64,000 nucleotides of DNA from Glutinoglossum americanum (lineage: Eukaryota; Ascomycota; Geoglossomycetes; Geoglossales; Geoglossaceae): contig JAGHQL010000046.1 in NCBI GenBank assembly GCA_020080175.1, positions 62,001-126,000 of the forward strand, written 5' to 3'. Under the pieces are notes generated by a model, which made no database searches, was not told where the DNA came from, and worked only from the letters and a program-made list of their open reading frames with translations. Positions 1 through 12,163 of this stretch are shown here, one piece after another (the stretch's first letter is position 1; each line of letters starts with the position of its first letter). The position numbers and the translations under genes were made by a program.

Positions 1-3000
1 GGCTGTCTCGAGACCTGAGACATCGGCCGCAAGTTTTGCCTTTTGAATTGTCAACTCTTCCTTTTCAGCCCTCAAAGCAGCGACTGCCTCCCTCAGGCTC
101 TCGCTCTCATCTTTGAGACCCACAACTTCAGCTTCAATGATCTCCTTTTGCGCAAGCCTCTTTTCTAGTGCGACGGCAGCCTCCTCAGCCTGCCTCTCCC
201 TACTCTCATGATTCTCTGTTATGAGTCTGGTTTGTACCGCTACGAACTCGGTGACTTCAGCAGCAGTTGTCATAACTTGCTGATGAATTTGGTCGAGAAG
301 ATCAATTTGAGCAAAAGATTTTCCAGTCGTAGTGGCATGATTGAGAAGCCTGTCGAGCTTGGTTTGGATTTCCGTATCATCATACTTTTCTGCTATATCG
401 CGAATCATGGCAGGAGGCGGCGCGCTCGACGAAGTCGATGAGACCCGGCTCTTCTTGCCCATAGCTTGCTGTTGAGCTTGTTCGTAGTGCTGACCGACAA
501 CTAAGAGCACATCTTTGACCGTATTCAATATCTTCGGTTGATATTCCATGACGGTTCCTCCTAGGTCTTCAACGGCTGTCAAGGCCTTCACAATCTCTTG
601 GCGGGTCTGGTGATGTTCCTCTTTTGCCTCGTTATTAATCTCCTCGATTCGAGAATATGTTTCGTCTACTCGGCTGAAAACCGTCTTAGAGTCATCTCCA
701 ATCTTCTCACTAGTGTTGTTAACGGTAGTGATAAGCACCTGGATAAGTGACTTGAGCTCTTCAGTAATTGCTCTGGTGCTGGAGAGGACATTATCCTTAT
801 CGGTTTCTTTCTCTTCCGATCTCCTTTGTGCGTCCTCATACTTGGCCACGATAACGTCAAATCTGTCGTCGAGCTTCTCTAATAAGTCCGCAAGCAACGA
901 GTGGCGCGCCTCTTCCATTTTTTGGACCAACTCTATTGCTTTCTCGTCAGCTCCAAGTTTGCCATCTTCAATATCTCCATGGCACCGCTCAAATTCGCGA
1001 GTAACGATCTCCATCAGCTCTCTGATCTCAGCGTTGTTGCTTTTGGCGTTGGAGTCAATGGTCTCTCCGAGCTCTTCCAAAAACTTCGCCAATCCATCGA
1101 CGCTCTGGCCACCGTGCTCTAACTTTGTCTTCAGCTCTTCTCTTAGGTCTGCGAGGAAGCCTTTCACTTCTTCCAAGGTCACACCCAGTCCCTCGTTCTC
1201 GAGCTTACGGTCCTCAATTGCCTTCGTGGTTGCCTCAGTATCGGCATCGACCTTCCCTTTGTATTCATGGATGATATCTCCAAGCGTCTCGAGGTCAGCT
1301 TTGGAGGGAAATAGCTCTGGGTCTGGGAGAACTAGGTCGGAGATCTTAGCGTTGGTGTCTGCACACAACGTCCCGAGCGTTTCGATATCGATTTTAGTAA
1401 CCCTATCTCCCGCTTCGGCATCGGAGGCAGCTTTCTCCCTTATCTCCTCTAGCCCAGCCCGGACTTCTTTAAGCAGAGCCTCCATCTCGCTCATATCCTC
1501 CTTCTTCACTCCATCAGCGTCCGTCCGTGCGGCGAAGTGCTCGAAGGCTTCCTTTATCTCCTTAACAAGATTCTCAACAATATTCAAGTCATCCCTCTTC
1601 ACGGCTGTATCTGGATCTGGAAGCACCATCTCATCAATCTTCGCTTTGGTATTCCTGAGGAGAGTTTCAATCGCATCCACATCTTCTTTCTTCACTTGAC
1701 CCTCATCCTCCTGCCTTTCTCGACCAGCTATTACCGTCACGGATTCCTGGACGTCCTTTAATACCTCTTCCAGTGACGAGAGGTCTTGTCTGCTTAACGC
1801 ATTCTCTGAGGGCAACGGCGGATCCGGTGTAGGTGTTGCCTGGGGCTCGGGGATATCAAGTGATTCCACCTTGATCCTCAGTTGTGCGATGAGAATTTCC
1901 AGATTTTCGATGTCATCCCTCCTTAGACTGTCAGCAACGATCAACTGGCCTGATTCCGAGCTAACATTCCTATCTTTGTCTTCGTGGAGGCGATCAATAT
2001 CTGCTTTAAGTCCGGCAATCCCAACTTTTAAGTCCTCAAAGGCCTCGCCTGGATCAGCCCCAGCATATCTATCTTTGTCTGTGCAGAGGCGGTCAATGTC
2101 TAATCTTATCCCGGCTACACAAGCCTTCAAATTTTCAAAGTCCTCCCTAGAGCTCGTCTCAGCACCTCCATCCCTGTCCGCACGAAGGCCATCAATATCC
2201 GCTTTGATTTCAACAATCCCAACCCTCACATCTTCGAGAGTGTCTTCTGGCCATGTTCCGGTGCCTTTACCGTTTTCGGCCTGAAGGCGGTCGATATCTG
2301 CCCTAAGCCCCGCGATCCCATCTTTGAGGGTATCTAAAATCTCGTAAGAGATAGTCATATCCACAGACTTGTCAACATCCGTTACAGAGTTTCCGTCTGA
2401 ATGAAGGCGGTCGATGTCTGCTCTGAGGCCTGCGATCCCGTCCTTGAGGGTATCTAGGATTTCATAGGATATAGTCGTGTCAAGAGGCTTGTCGACAACA
2501 CCTTCAATATCTGTTTCAGAGTCCTTATCATTGTCTTCCTGGAGGCGGTCGATATCAGCTCTGAGGCCTGCGATCCCGTCCTTGAGAGTATCTAAGATTT
2601 CATAGCAGATAGTCATATCGATAGGCTTGTCAGCAATCCTTCCGATATCTGTTCCGATATCCCTGTCTCGGTCGGCAAGGAGTTGGCTGATGTCTGCTCT
2701 GAGGCTCCCAACGCCGTCTTTGAGAGTGTCTAGAATCTCATAGGAGATAGTCATATCCACAGGCTTGTCGACAATTCTTTCAACATCACTACGGAGGGTA
2801 TCAAGGCCATTGTTGATCGCATCGAGTATTTCATCAGTTCCGGTGGAGCTACCAGGCTTTTCCATCATTCTTTGCATTTCTGAGCGAAGGCTATTGAGGC
2901 CTTCTCTCATACTGTAAAGGAGCTCATCCTTATCCGACACAATATCGCCACTTCTGACAACGGAGCTTCCTATATCCTCTTTAACATGGTCAAGACCGGC

Positions 3001-5862
3001 TCTCAAAGCATCGAGGATCTCATCCCTTCCAGTAATGTCGGCGGCTCTATCAACATAGCTCTCGATGTCGGCCCGCAGATGCTCCAGGCCATCTTTTAGA
3101 GCATCCAGAACCTGTTCTGTATCCCTTCCGTTGGCGGCGACGTTCTGCTTGGCCTCATCGGAAACTGCTTTGAATTCCGTTCTCATTTCTTCAAAGACTT
3201 CTTGAAGTTTCCCCAAGACCTGCTCGGATAACTCACTATTTGGCGCAGGGATCCCCTCTAGGCCTTCCTTCACGGCATCTAACACGTCACCCCGTGTTAT
3301 ATCTAACTCCTTGCTGGGTCCCGGTGCTCTCGCATGAAATTCGAAAGTCCCGAGTCCTTCCTTAACAGCATCAAGCAAGTCATCTCTGGTGATTTCCGGT
3401 TCCCTGGTTACTACCGCCGTTGATGTCGGGAATTCGAACGTCTCCAAGCATTCCCTCACAGCTGCTAAGATCTCTTCCCTCGTGATGCCAGCTTCCGTTT
3501 CGATGCGTGCGGGAGGAGTGAAATGTTCTAGTGCTTCTCTGACTGCCTCCAGGACCTCGTCCCGGCTAATCCCGCCAACCTCGCGCGTCTCCTGCTGAGG
3601 TTTATACTGCTCGAGTCCCTCCCTTAAGCATTGAAGAATTTCTTCTCTCTCTAGGCCAAAATTTTGGAGTTCGATTTCCGGCTTATAAGCTTCCCACGCT
3701 TCTCTAACCGCCTCGAGAATGTCCTCCTTTTCGAGGCCCGGGCTCGACTCCTGTTTATCCGCTTGGCCCTGAAGCGGCATCTCACCGAGTGCATGCTTGA
3801 CCGCTTCATATATCTCCTGGGCATCGACGGTTGAGCGGGATATGGAAGAGGACGACGACTGGCGGCGGTTTTCCCTAAATACGCGGTCCATGTGGTCCTT
3901 TAACTCTGTGAGACCCTCTTCAACAATCCTTGCAAGCTCCTCTTTCACCGCGGCTTCTTTGTCAGGGCTGTCTTGGCTACGAGCAGAGCCAGCCTCGTCA
4001 AGCTTTCGACCTATCTCTCGCCCCATACCTAGAACCTCTCCTCTAAGTTCCCGAACTAGCGCTTTGACTTCGGCAGTCAAACCTCCATTCTCGGTAACAC
4101 TGTCTTTTAGTCTTCGGAGCACCTTGAGGATATCCTCTCCAACAAAGTCAGCCGCCCGTGGGCTAGTAAAAGGCTTCCGTCCGTCCCCATCACTTGTAGC
4201 ATTTGTGCCGGCAGCGGTGGGGTTGCTGTGCGTGGTCACGTCTTTGCTCGTTTTGGCAAGTGGGCCAGACTGAGAGGTGTCTAAATTTAACTCTAATTGC
4301 GGCGGACCATTGCCATTTCCAATGCCGCTTCCGCTGCTGGAAACGGGCCCGCTTTGGCGTACTGCGACTTGAGCTCCAGACCCCCTCTTCAAAAAGCCCA
4401 CTATCTCCTCAAGCTTTTTGGCTGTTTCCGTGCCATCTTTGTTCATCTTATCCACCAGCTCTGAAAGCGAGCACAAAAGGCGTTCCTGACCTTCCTTTGT
4501 CCCCATCTCCCGAATGATCTTCTCCAACATGGCTAAGCTTGCCGTACCCTCAATATGGTGTGGTGTTGAAGCAAATTCTCGATCTAGGGATACAGCAAAG
4601 GTGTTGGGCGAAGGTATCCTTGGGAGGAGTACGCTCTTTGCTTGGATACCAACTCCTGGCGGCGATGCATGCGGCGCACTGTCTAAGAAAAAGGAATTTC
4701 TTTCTCCATTGCTGTCATGGACTGAACGAGAGCCGGGTTCGGCCCCCCGGGTAAATATACCATGTGAGAGATTGCGGACCAACTCTCGCAAACTTAGCCT
4801 AATGTCCTCGTCTCTTGCTTGCGTCGCCTCCTTCAAGCTGATTAGGTCTGTGGCATTGTCCTTACTGCGACGACTAAGTTGCGCCATCTCTCTTTGTAGA
4901 TTTGTTGCGATACTCGTCAAGCTCAATATCTGTGTGGATAATGCGTCAAACGTCTGCGGCGTTCGGACCAACGCCGAAGAATAAGTTGATTCCGCCTTGG
5001 GGGGTTCAGGAATCGAAGGAGTAGACATATTTTGTATCGCTAGCATTGTCGCTGAGGTGGGCGGTGTATTCTCCCCAAGGATGCTTTTGGCAGGGCGTAG
5101 GGGTTGGCGAATGGAGGGAGTGTCTCTTCCGATACCTCCGACGAATTGGGAGGGTGTGCCGGCTCGAGAAGGACTCTTCTCGGGTGATCGTTCACCAAGC
5201 TCCCTCCCTACATCTCTGTAGAATGTAGTGGGCGTCGTGGATCGTGCTTGATACTTCTCAAGAGCTCGCTCTGGGGTTCGTTCGTCGCTACGTGACCTAC
5301 TATTATCGATAGAATTGCTTATATCTCTAACATTTCCACTGCTGCTCTGAAGAGATTGCATCCTCTTGTGATGGTGACCTTTGATTAGTCCCTTCGTTGG
5401 TGAAACTTCGCGGGCTGGCATTGGATTTGTAGTGTATGCGCTTGGGCCAGCGCTCTCACGAGCCCTCTCTGTCAGAGCTGCTGCGGCTGCTGCCACAACT
5501 GCAGATGTATTCGGTCCTGTCGTGATACGAGGAGACGAAGGATTTAGCGGCAGAGGGGGTGGCGCTCGTACTGGGTCCGATGAATCCCACCTGAAATCAC
5601 AGACTCAATGTTAGCGATCGTTTGATCTTCCAAATCTCGGTAGACATAACAATATGGTAAAAGCCAAATGAAGATCCCGTAGTTAGGAGTAAGAACCTGG
5701 TCCCTCTTCATGTGGTGGGGATGTTAATTGAGATACTACGTACATGGGGATCGAGGCCCGAAACGATTCTGAGTTGGAATGTTGGTGTCTCGCATTCCGC
5801 TCTCGCTCGCGCTCTCGCGCGAGTTCGCGTTCCCTAGAAGATTCGTTTTCGTTTGACGGCAT
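1..5862 (-). CDS. Very long coiled-coil protein with internal tandem repeats (partial, 3' end outside window)
   Basis: An ATG at 5862 starts a 119-nt exon. A donor GTACGT begins at 5743 and a TTTCAG acceptor ends at 5591; from 5590 the frame stays open to the left edge, so about 1,900 residues are visible and the C-terminus is missing. The first ~35 residues are Arg/Glu-rich, followed by a disordered Pro/Ser part. A segment with the look of a conserved motif (SALVRTPQTFDALSTQIL) comes near residue 310. Residues ~650-820 hold repeats of the type EEIL..LREGLE, and ~860-1240 hold repeats of the type ILDTLKDGIAGLRADIDRL. Beyond that is long heptad-like coiled coil rich in E, K, L and D. I recognise the general look of long Pezizomycotina coiled-coil proteins that automatic annotation calls chromosome-segregation-ATPase-like, but I see no ATPase motif. 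A structural or scaffold role is inferred only. It is divergent from RPL27 with 434 bp between start codons. Confidence 0.85.
1990..3110 (-). repeat. In-gene tandem repeats coding ~40-46-residue units
   Basis: Inside the coiled-coil gene, near-identical units recur with starts near 2286, 2406, 2544 and 2683, i.e. spacings of 120-138 bp (multiples of 3). On the minus strand each unit codes a core close to ILDTLKDGIAGLRADIDRL followed by a variable acidic linker. More diverged copies flank them near 1990, 2074, 2170, 2800 and 3070. Nucleotide identity of the central copies looks high, suggesting recent duplication or homogenisation. Confidence 0.85.
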
Positions 5863-6296
5863 GGTAACAACCAGTAGTGCTCTAAGCTACGTTGCCAAGA
5901 TCGACAATCAGGAATGTTGCAAGGTATCGAGGTTATATTCAGACTTGGAACCTGAAAAGAGAAGCAATCGAAACACCAAAAGGCCTCTCTATGAGGAGAG
6001 GATTGATAGCGTACGCGATCTTCACGGCGTAACTTTGGGTCGAAGTTGGGGGGAGAAGATGAGTTGGCAGATGAAGTTTGGCGGTTAGCGGGCTGGCACC
6101 TGTTGTTTACGATGATAACCAAAACACAATCCCAAATTCGGTTAGCCGCTGTCTTGGCATTTACCTGTAGGGCTTATGCCCGCTTTGATCCAAGCGAGGA
6201 CTGCTATCATGACTAAGCCTACTGGACTTCTCAGTTTCGCGATCATCAAATCTACCTACGTAAATCGACAAGCTTCGTTCAGCAATTCCAGTCGAC
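5863..6296. promoter_or_regulatory. Divergent promoter between the coiled-coil gene and RPL27
   Basis: This 434-bp stretch separates two start codons pointing away from each other. I see no coding exon in it. It must hold the promoters and 5' leaders of both genes; I could not pick out a convincing TATA box or a known ribosomal-protein element by eye. Confidence 0.5.
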
Positions 6297-6956
6297 ATGA
6301 AGTGTAAGTCAATCGCCTTAATTCATATCTAGTAGGGCCTGAGCTGATTTATATGAGCTTTTAGTCCTCAAAGTTGGTCGTGTGGCCATCATCACTCGGG
6401 GACGATACGCAGGAAAGAAGGTACGACCATTACCAGAACTATTTAGAAGTACTAACGCTGGGATGAATTAATTGCCAACGCGTTTCGGCCGATACATTGC
6501 CTCAAGTCCCTTGCTAACCTCGATGCTACTAGGTCGTGATCATCCAACCGCTTGATACAGGCTCGAAGTCTCATCCTTTCCCCCATGCACTTGTTGCTGG
6601 TCTTGAGCGCTCCCCATCCCAGATCACTCGCCGGATGTCAAAAGACCGTCAGGCAAAGAGAAGCAAAGTCAAACCTTTCATCAAGGTTATTAATTACAAT
6701 CACCTTATGCCGACACGATATACTTTGGAGCTTGAAGGACTTAAGGGTGTGATCACAAACGATACTTTCAAAGAAGTCTCGCAGCGGGAAGAGGCGAAGA
6801 AAACGGTGAAGAAAGCTCTAGAGGAGAGGTACACAAGCGGGAAGAATCGATGGTTCTTCACTCCATTGAGTAAGTTCTTTATCAACACCAGACGAAACCG
6901 GACTGTCTACCATATTGTCCACGGAGTCGCTAATATGCTATCTTATAGGATTTTAG
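6297..6956 (+). CDS. rpl27: 60S ribosomal protein L27 (eL27)
   Basis: The gene has four exons: 6297-6303, 6365-6420, 6533-6869 and 6949-6956, giving 135 residues, the usual fungal length. The protein begins [20 protein letters not shown] and ends WFFTPLRF; the middle carries the conserved eL27 segment with [20 protein letters not shown]. The first exon is only 7 nt (ATG AAG T) and the last only 8 nt (codes the final residues and stop), so coding sequence touches four exons although the protein is tiny. Early introns are typical of fungal ribosomal protein genes. eL27 is a component of the large ribosomal subunit in the cytosol. Identification is firm because the spliced frame matches the family end to end. 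Confidence 0.97.
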
Positions 6957-8385
6957 GTTGTCTGTATGGAGCGTGTCCGGAATGGAATAGTTTCATTGCG
7001 CTCAGTTGTATCTTCACAGAGATAGAGAAACTAGCCCGCTACAAACCCCTCAAAATCATCAATATTCGTTACCTGCACTAGCGAATTCGCAACAGATGAG
7101 AAAGTTCCATGTGGTGACCTCGGATACATTATCTTAGAGCTATACGAGATGAGACTGAATGTTCCATGTCTTCTTCACACCGTTTCTCCGCTCGATAAAT
7201 ATCTGCTGATGCTTACTGTATCACCATCCATCCCGTTTTCGTTCCTCCTGACTGCTGTGGCGCCACCACTTGCACTCATGAAATGATATAGTTTGTCACA
7301 CCTCCTAGCGCCCTAGATGCAGAACAAATGTGGAACCTTCAACGGAAGATTAGCGAGTGCGTATCTTACCTCTTGCATAACTTTAAGCGGATTCCAGTCC
7401 CGTACAGGACTGCGGCTGGGCAGGGGTGATATCTCTCTGGCTATTTGTATAGTTACCCCACACTCTTCACATACAATCTACGCTCAAAGAGATGGTACCT
7501 AGTGTACTCTAGCACCCAGGAACTCTCTCTCCAAACATGCAGCCAGCGGGTGAAGTGCACTCTAAAACGTTTAAACCCCTAACATTCATTCCGGGGTTCA
7601 GGGAGCAGGTAGATTCCTGTAGCCGTATTTATGGTAAGTCAAGGGACGCTCTTAGATCTGCAAAGGCACTTCATATCTAGGCTGTTGATTTTATCCCTCT
7701 CGACCTTTTAGTGTTCCTCCAACTGAGCTCAATCTGGCATGTCAACTCCGATAATTTATCACTGATATAAATGACCAATGAACTAAATAGAGGCTATCAA
7801 GACCGACCTCCTAATTGATTATCCACTTTAAACGGACGGGTGCTGGAGGCCCGTTGAAAGACCCATATAGAAAGATATTAATTAGTTTTATGTCACGTGA
7901 CTCTACCCACGGTACTTATATAGAGAAGCCTGTGCAAAACTTACGAATGTTCTCTGAACTTCAACCTCTCTAATCTAACTTATTACTGTTTCTGGTTCTG
8001 TAAGCCGTTTTTAGGTTAAAAAGATCCACAAGTCTCGTGATTGAAGTTCTAGAATAGGAGGTTTTAGTATGTTCCGAATTCGACTTAACTTCCCCATTCA
8101 ATCGATTTGTGGGGAATAAGACAGCTGCTGACCGGTATTTGATTGGAGGGTGCCATCAGATCCGGACGCGATGAGGATAGGGCTTGTTCTCGGCTAATCT
8201 TGACTAGACTCTAACCTTTAAAGCTCCTCACATTCGCCGTGCAGCCTCACTTCCTTCTCCCCCTACACCCAAACCATCACCGCCATCTGAACCTGTCCTT
8301 CAACCCATTTTCGATCCCATTCTTTAATCACTTTATCGCCAATCCGGGATGCGTTGATAGGGTCGAACAATCGAGAAGATACATC
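6957..8385. other. Non-coding stretch between RPL27 and the next gene
   Basis: No exon is supported here. It should contain the RPL27 3' UTR and the promoter of the gene at 8386. Between about 7860 and 8080 there is a palindromic TCACGTGA (7893-7900), followed by a TATATAG box and a C/T-rich leader-like run, an arrangement seen in the promoter half of fungal LTRs; this is suggestive only. Confidence 0.4.
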
Positions 8386-9369
8386 ATGGCGCCTTCGAAT
8401 CCTTACTTCTATTTCTCGTCGCCCACCGTCGTGCTACCTCCGCAGCAGCCTCCGCACACTTTTGCAAATGATGTTGCGGCTTCTCCATCGAGCTTCAACT
8501 TCGGCTCGCCTTTCGCTCAGTCTTCGTCATCCTCACGAGCGACTAAATTCGCACTTCAACTGACGACGCCTCTCATCAACAAGAGCAGTCGTAAACGAAC
8601 TCGCGATGAGATCACTTCTCCAGTTGAACACGAAGACGATTTTGGGCCCTTGAAAAACCCAATCTCATCGAGTCCGATTGTCATTCCTACTCATGCCGAA
8701 CACGTCGTTGCTCAGAAATCTTCCTTTACGACCGATGCGAGCCATGAACCGACTACCTCCTGGGATCACGACACGGTCTCATCAAAGCCATCCACTCCAT
8801 CGTCGTTGACAGGATCATCTCCTCCGAAGTTAACCAGCCGGAAATCCCAGCGTTTGGATTCGACTTCCTCCCAGTTGGAAACCGACTTCGCCTCTATCAC
8901 CGAAAGTAGCCCTCCGAAATCGATCCCCGCGGAACCCGCTATCGACAACTTCACCCTTCTCCTAGGTGTCGGCTGGACACGCCTTAGCGAGGACGAACAC
9001 ATCCAGGCCGCTGCTAGAGGATGGACGCGATATATCGCCAACCACTTTCCCATTTCTGGACCGGCTATTCTTCTCCAGAGCAAAGGGCTCAGCTCATTCC
9101 TTGTAGGTGCAAACGAAGGTTTTTTTTTATTTCATGAAGATTTAAACCAAGGCCAGCTGGTGGGCACGACTTGGGAGTCAACCCTGAAGAATCTCAGGGT
9201 AACACCAGTCACCTTTGAGAACTTGGAAGTTCTCCGTCCAGCCGCGTCCCCGATTGCGGGTGGTGCCGTTTTCAACGGTGCGGAGCCTCAGGCGGCGATG
9301 AAGGACGAGGTGATGTCTGCTACAGCGGATGAGCCTGCTGGCCAGGAATTTTCAATGGATTTGGATTGA
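8386..9369 (+). CDS. Uncharacterised, largely disordered protein with a C-terminal conserved-looking block
   Basis: The single-exon frame from ATG 8386 gives 327 residues. The frame is open further upstream (to 8239) without an ATG, so 8386, in the context ATCATGGCG, is the most likely start. Residues 1-~185 are Ser/Pro/Thr-rich and probably disordered, with a basic patch KSSRKRTRDE (possible nuclear signal, inferred). Residues ~190-280 look folded, with LLGVGWTRLSEDE, AARGWTRYI, ILLQSKGLSSFLVGA and EGFFLFHEDL, reminiscent of a block I have seen in unnamed ascomycete proteins. The tail is acidic and ends MDLD. I cannot assign a function. Confidence 0.8.
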   Translation: MAPSNPYFYFSSPTVVLPPQQPPHTFANDVAASPSSFNFGSPFAQSSSSSRATKFALQLTTPLINKSSRKRTRDEITSPVEHEDDFGPLKNPISSSPIVIPTHAEHVVAQKSSFTTDASHEPTTSWDHDTVSSKPSTPSSLTGSSPPKLTSRKSQRLDSTSSQLETDFASITESSPPKSIPAEPAIDNFTLLLGVGWTRLSEDEHIQAAARGWTRYIANHFPISGPAILLQSKGLSSFLVGANEGFFLFHEDLNQGQLVGTTWESTLKNLRVTPVTFENLEVLRPAASPIAGGAVFNGAEPQAAMKDEVMSATADEPAGQEFSMDLD

Positions 9370-10900
9370 TATTTAACATTTCCCTCCGAATGTTTTCCTC
9401 TCGCGATAGTACCCCATATAAACTCGAAAGCAATACATCTAGCGAGAGATTTCCCTTAGCACCCCATCAGAGCTATGCCGTTTCCCTCCCCTCTTTCCTT
9501 CAGATCTTACTAGGGTATCGAGGCTAGCCTATCTTTCTTGTACTATCATTCGCCTTAACTCCACATTATTGGGGCGACCTCAGCAGAGAAGATATGAGAA
9601 ATATAAATCCTCATAAACCAAGACACGCAGACATTGTGCAAGGCGCATCCATAATCATAACACAACGTGTTAACCGGCCAGATGCATCGCTCACAAGCCG
9701 AAACGCCTATATACAGTCGGTATTATCTTCCTTATAGATCGCTATAACTATCTAGCAGGCACTCCACATTGTTTCAAGAGAGAATCAAAAGGGCTCGAAC
9801 CCCAAAGGAAAATCGTCATGTTAATCTAAAAAAGGTCATAATACTAGGCAGCCCTGACGTGATTCAGCCGGGCGTTCCGGACACTTTTGGCGTCCGATGA
9901 CATATCTATCCCGGTTAATTTCCTAAAAGAAGAGGGTTTGACAGTTTCCTCTACACTCTGCGTGAAACAAATGCCCTTCCCAGGGCGCTTCGCATTTGCT
10001 TTTCCTGCCCGAAAATAGAGTGGTGCGACTAGGCCCCAGATGTACGCTCGGGAATGTGGGATATGCGGGCTTACGTTGGTCACTTTTCGGGGTTGACCAG
10101 TTTTCTTCCTCTTAGACTGCTTGCTTTCTCCTTGAATAATAGTCTGTTTCACGGCTTCTGGGACCCCCGGTCAGCGCTTCGGCCGCTGATTGAGAAGGCA
10201 TCCTACGCCGTCCGAAGTATCCTTGCTACTTGCTGCTGATTCTTGGCCGGTCTGGTATCTTCGCAGGGTTAGTCTAGGCCCTTACAAGGCATGTATTGTA
10301 TAAGCAACTCCCTTTTATTAGGGACGAATTTAGCGAGGGACACCAGTTCATGCTTTCATAAGTCAGATGTTCACAGTACATACCCAGTTATCCTCAGTGA
10401 TCAAACAGGAGCGAGAACATAAAACCCACCACCAGCAGCAGCATCAATATCGGCGTTTGCGGCAAACAATCTCTCGGGAGGCCACTTATCTCGTACGCTG
10501 ATGCCAATGCTGTTGCTGGTGATTTCTATGTCTAGATGGGATCAACCATAGACCCCGCTTGCCGGAAACCTCTAACAATCACCATAATACGGTGTCTCGA
10601 ATCTAGATTGGCACTTACTCACATTTATTCCGAGGAGAAAACCTACATAGAAGAAACGCGGAGGAACCTGAGGGCTATGATGACAGCGATGGTACAAGTA
10701 CAACTTTGCGTATGCCAAGCCAATCAGCCCCCTCTCCGCGTTCGTATAATAGTCCCCACAACTTCACAAAAAAGACAGCAGGTAATAATAACAAAAATGA
10801 CCGTCTTCTACCCCAGGAACACCCCCCTAATGACCGACTCCTCCGGAATTGGCAAAGTTCTGATTACCCATGGATGCGCCTCGTCCTCGTAGACGAGAAA
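9370..10900. other. Gene-poor stretch
   Basis: After the 3' end of the gene at 9369 I see only short open frames without recognisable similarity, including a basic ~100-codon frame on the minus strand at 9844-10152 that has no convincing start or partner exons. Composition is ordinary. Nothing here can be supported as a gene. Confidence 0.4.
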
Positions 10901-10909
10901 CCTATGAGC

Positions 10910-11660
10910 TTAGATGTCCTTACTGATCTTATCGCAAAGGACGTGAGGTTCCATGTCGCAGACCCGGCGGGCGAGAGTGATTAGGCAGAGGTAAAAACGA
11001 GGCGTTAGAATGGCTTGGATGGGTAATTTTCCGTACTTAAATGCCGGGGTTGGGGCAAAAGGGGTGCTAGAAGGCCTGGAGTATTTCCGGGAGGTGAGTC
11101 TGGATATTCTTTTGGTGGTAACTTCAAAATTCCCGTTTGCTGATAAATTGCGAGGCTGAAACTGGATCCCCGATATAAATCTCTATGGTGTCACTAACGG
11201 CATTACAGCGTTTCCCCTATCTCATTCCTATACATAACATTTTAAAATTGCCATCGGGCCAGCACCAACATCCCAAACCCATATAGGCAAACAAGGCATA
11301 ATCAGCCTCCCCGGAAACCCCGCCTACAATACCTCCAAAGCAGCAGCCAAATCCCCCGCTGAGAACTATCCTATGACTTCAGGGGCACTCAAATAGACGT
11401 CCACCTCCTAATCCCCGGTTGGACGCTCACGGGTCTAAGCGGCAGTGTTCGCGGCTCCACAACCTATAGGCCGGATGGTGCGTGGACGCCGGAGCAGGCG
11501 ACAGACTATATGTATGATAAGATGGATGAGAGGCTGTTTTCTATTATCTGTCTAGATAGTGAGGCCTTGGAACTCGATAAGAAAAGGTTACTACGGAGGG
11601 GAGATCGCCATTGACGCGGCGGTAGGATGAGTGGAAGGAGAAAGCTTTGGATAGCGAAAA
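10910..11660 (+). pseudogene. Broken short-chain dehydrogenase/reductase (SDR) gene
   Basis: Pieces of one SDR are readable in order but in different frames. They are LNAGVGAKGVLEGLEYFR (from ~11043), matching the NNAGV region; NLYGVTNGITAF (from ~11177); GNPAYNTSKAAAKS (from ~11320), holding the catalytic YxxxK; and IDVHLLIPGWTLTGLSGS running on through DGAWTPEQATDYMYDKMDE to about 11617 (from ~11394). A final scrap, RR-stop-DEWKEK, lies at ~11620-11645. Stops and frame changes separate the blocks, and upstream the frame carries a stop before a possible EALEWLG piece at ~11000. The N-terminal Rossmann part is not clearly recoverable. It is a host-type enzyme gene that has decayed; a plant-pathogen or saprotroph secondary-metabolism role would be guesswork. 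Confidence 0.75.
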
Positions 11661-12160
11661 GAGCTTAGAGAAGGCGCCTTGGAACGTTGGGTGAGGGTGC
11701 GGTTTTGAGCATTTCCCCCTCTCTAGGAATATATACACAATACCATGGTTTTTAACGACACATATGGCTTCCTACGCCCTTTAGTGTAAACGGCAGAGCA
11801 AGATGCGCGCGTACCACACATATGGGTGCTGATTAAATAGCTAGGTTGGATCAGAAGGCCCTCATAAGTTCACAACAAAAGAATATTCTCTCTAAGGTAA
11901 ATTTGTGTCTACTCTAGGAGCTCCCGAACAGACAACTACCGCATATAGCTGCCCTACTATCTGATCGTATGGTCATGGGAGCCTCTCCCGCGCCGTAGCT
12001 TTTGGGCCTCCTGAACATGTCCGCCCAAGCGAAACCCGGTATCCACAGAATCGCCAATAGGCTGCCTGGAGAACGCGACAATAGCGCCAAGGCAGCATGT
12101 AGAAACCAGTCCCCCCACTGGTACGTAAAGCAGCCATGATCTCGCATTCAAGTTAGCTTT
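11661..12160. other. Non-coding stretch before the tandem array
   Basis: No gene is visible. A block near 11968-12027 (GGGAGCCTCTCCCGC and CTCCTGAACATGTCCGCC) resembles a degraded unit of the array that follows, so the repeat may once have extended further left. Confidence 0.3.
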
Positions 12161-12163
12161 CCG

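Noticed and set aside
713-1699. Open frame of 328 codons on the plus strand
   Set aside because: It is antisense to the coiled-coil gene, whose minus frame is open for over 5.5 kb and protein-like; the plus frame is a Ser/Leu-rich mirror of a coiled coil.
7860-8080. LTR-like promoter arrangement (TCACGTGA, TATATAG, pyrimidine-rich leader)
   Set aside because: No partner repeat, ends or coding remnants were found, and the same signals could be the promoter of the gene at 8386.
9790-9806. GGGCTCGAACCCC resembling a tRNA T-arm
   Set aside because: No acceptor stem, D-arm or anticodon arm can be placed around it on either strand.
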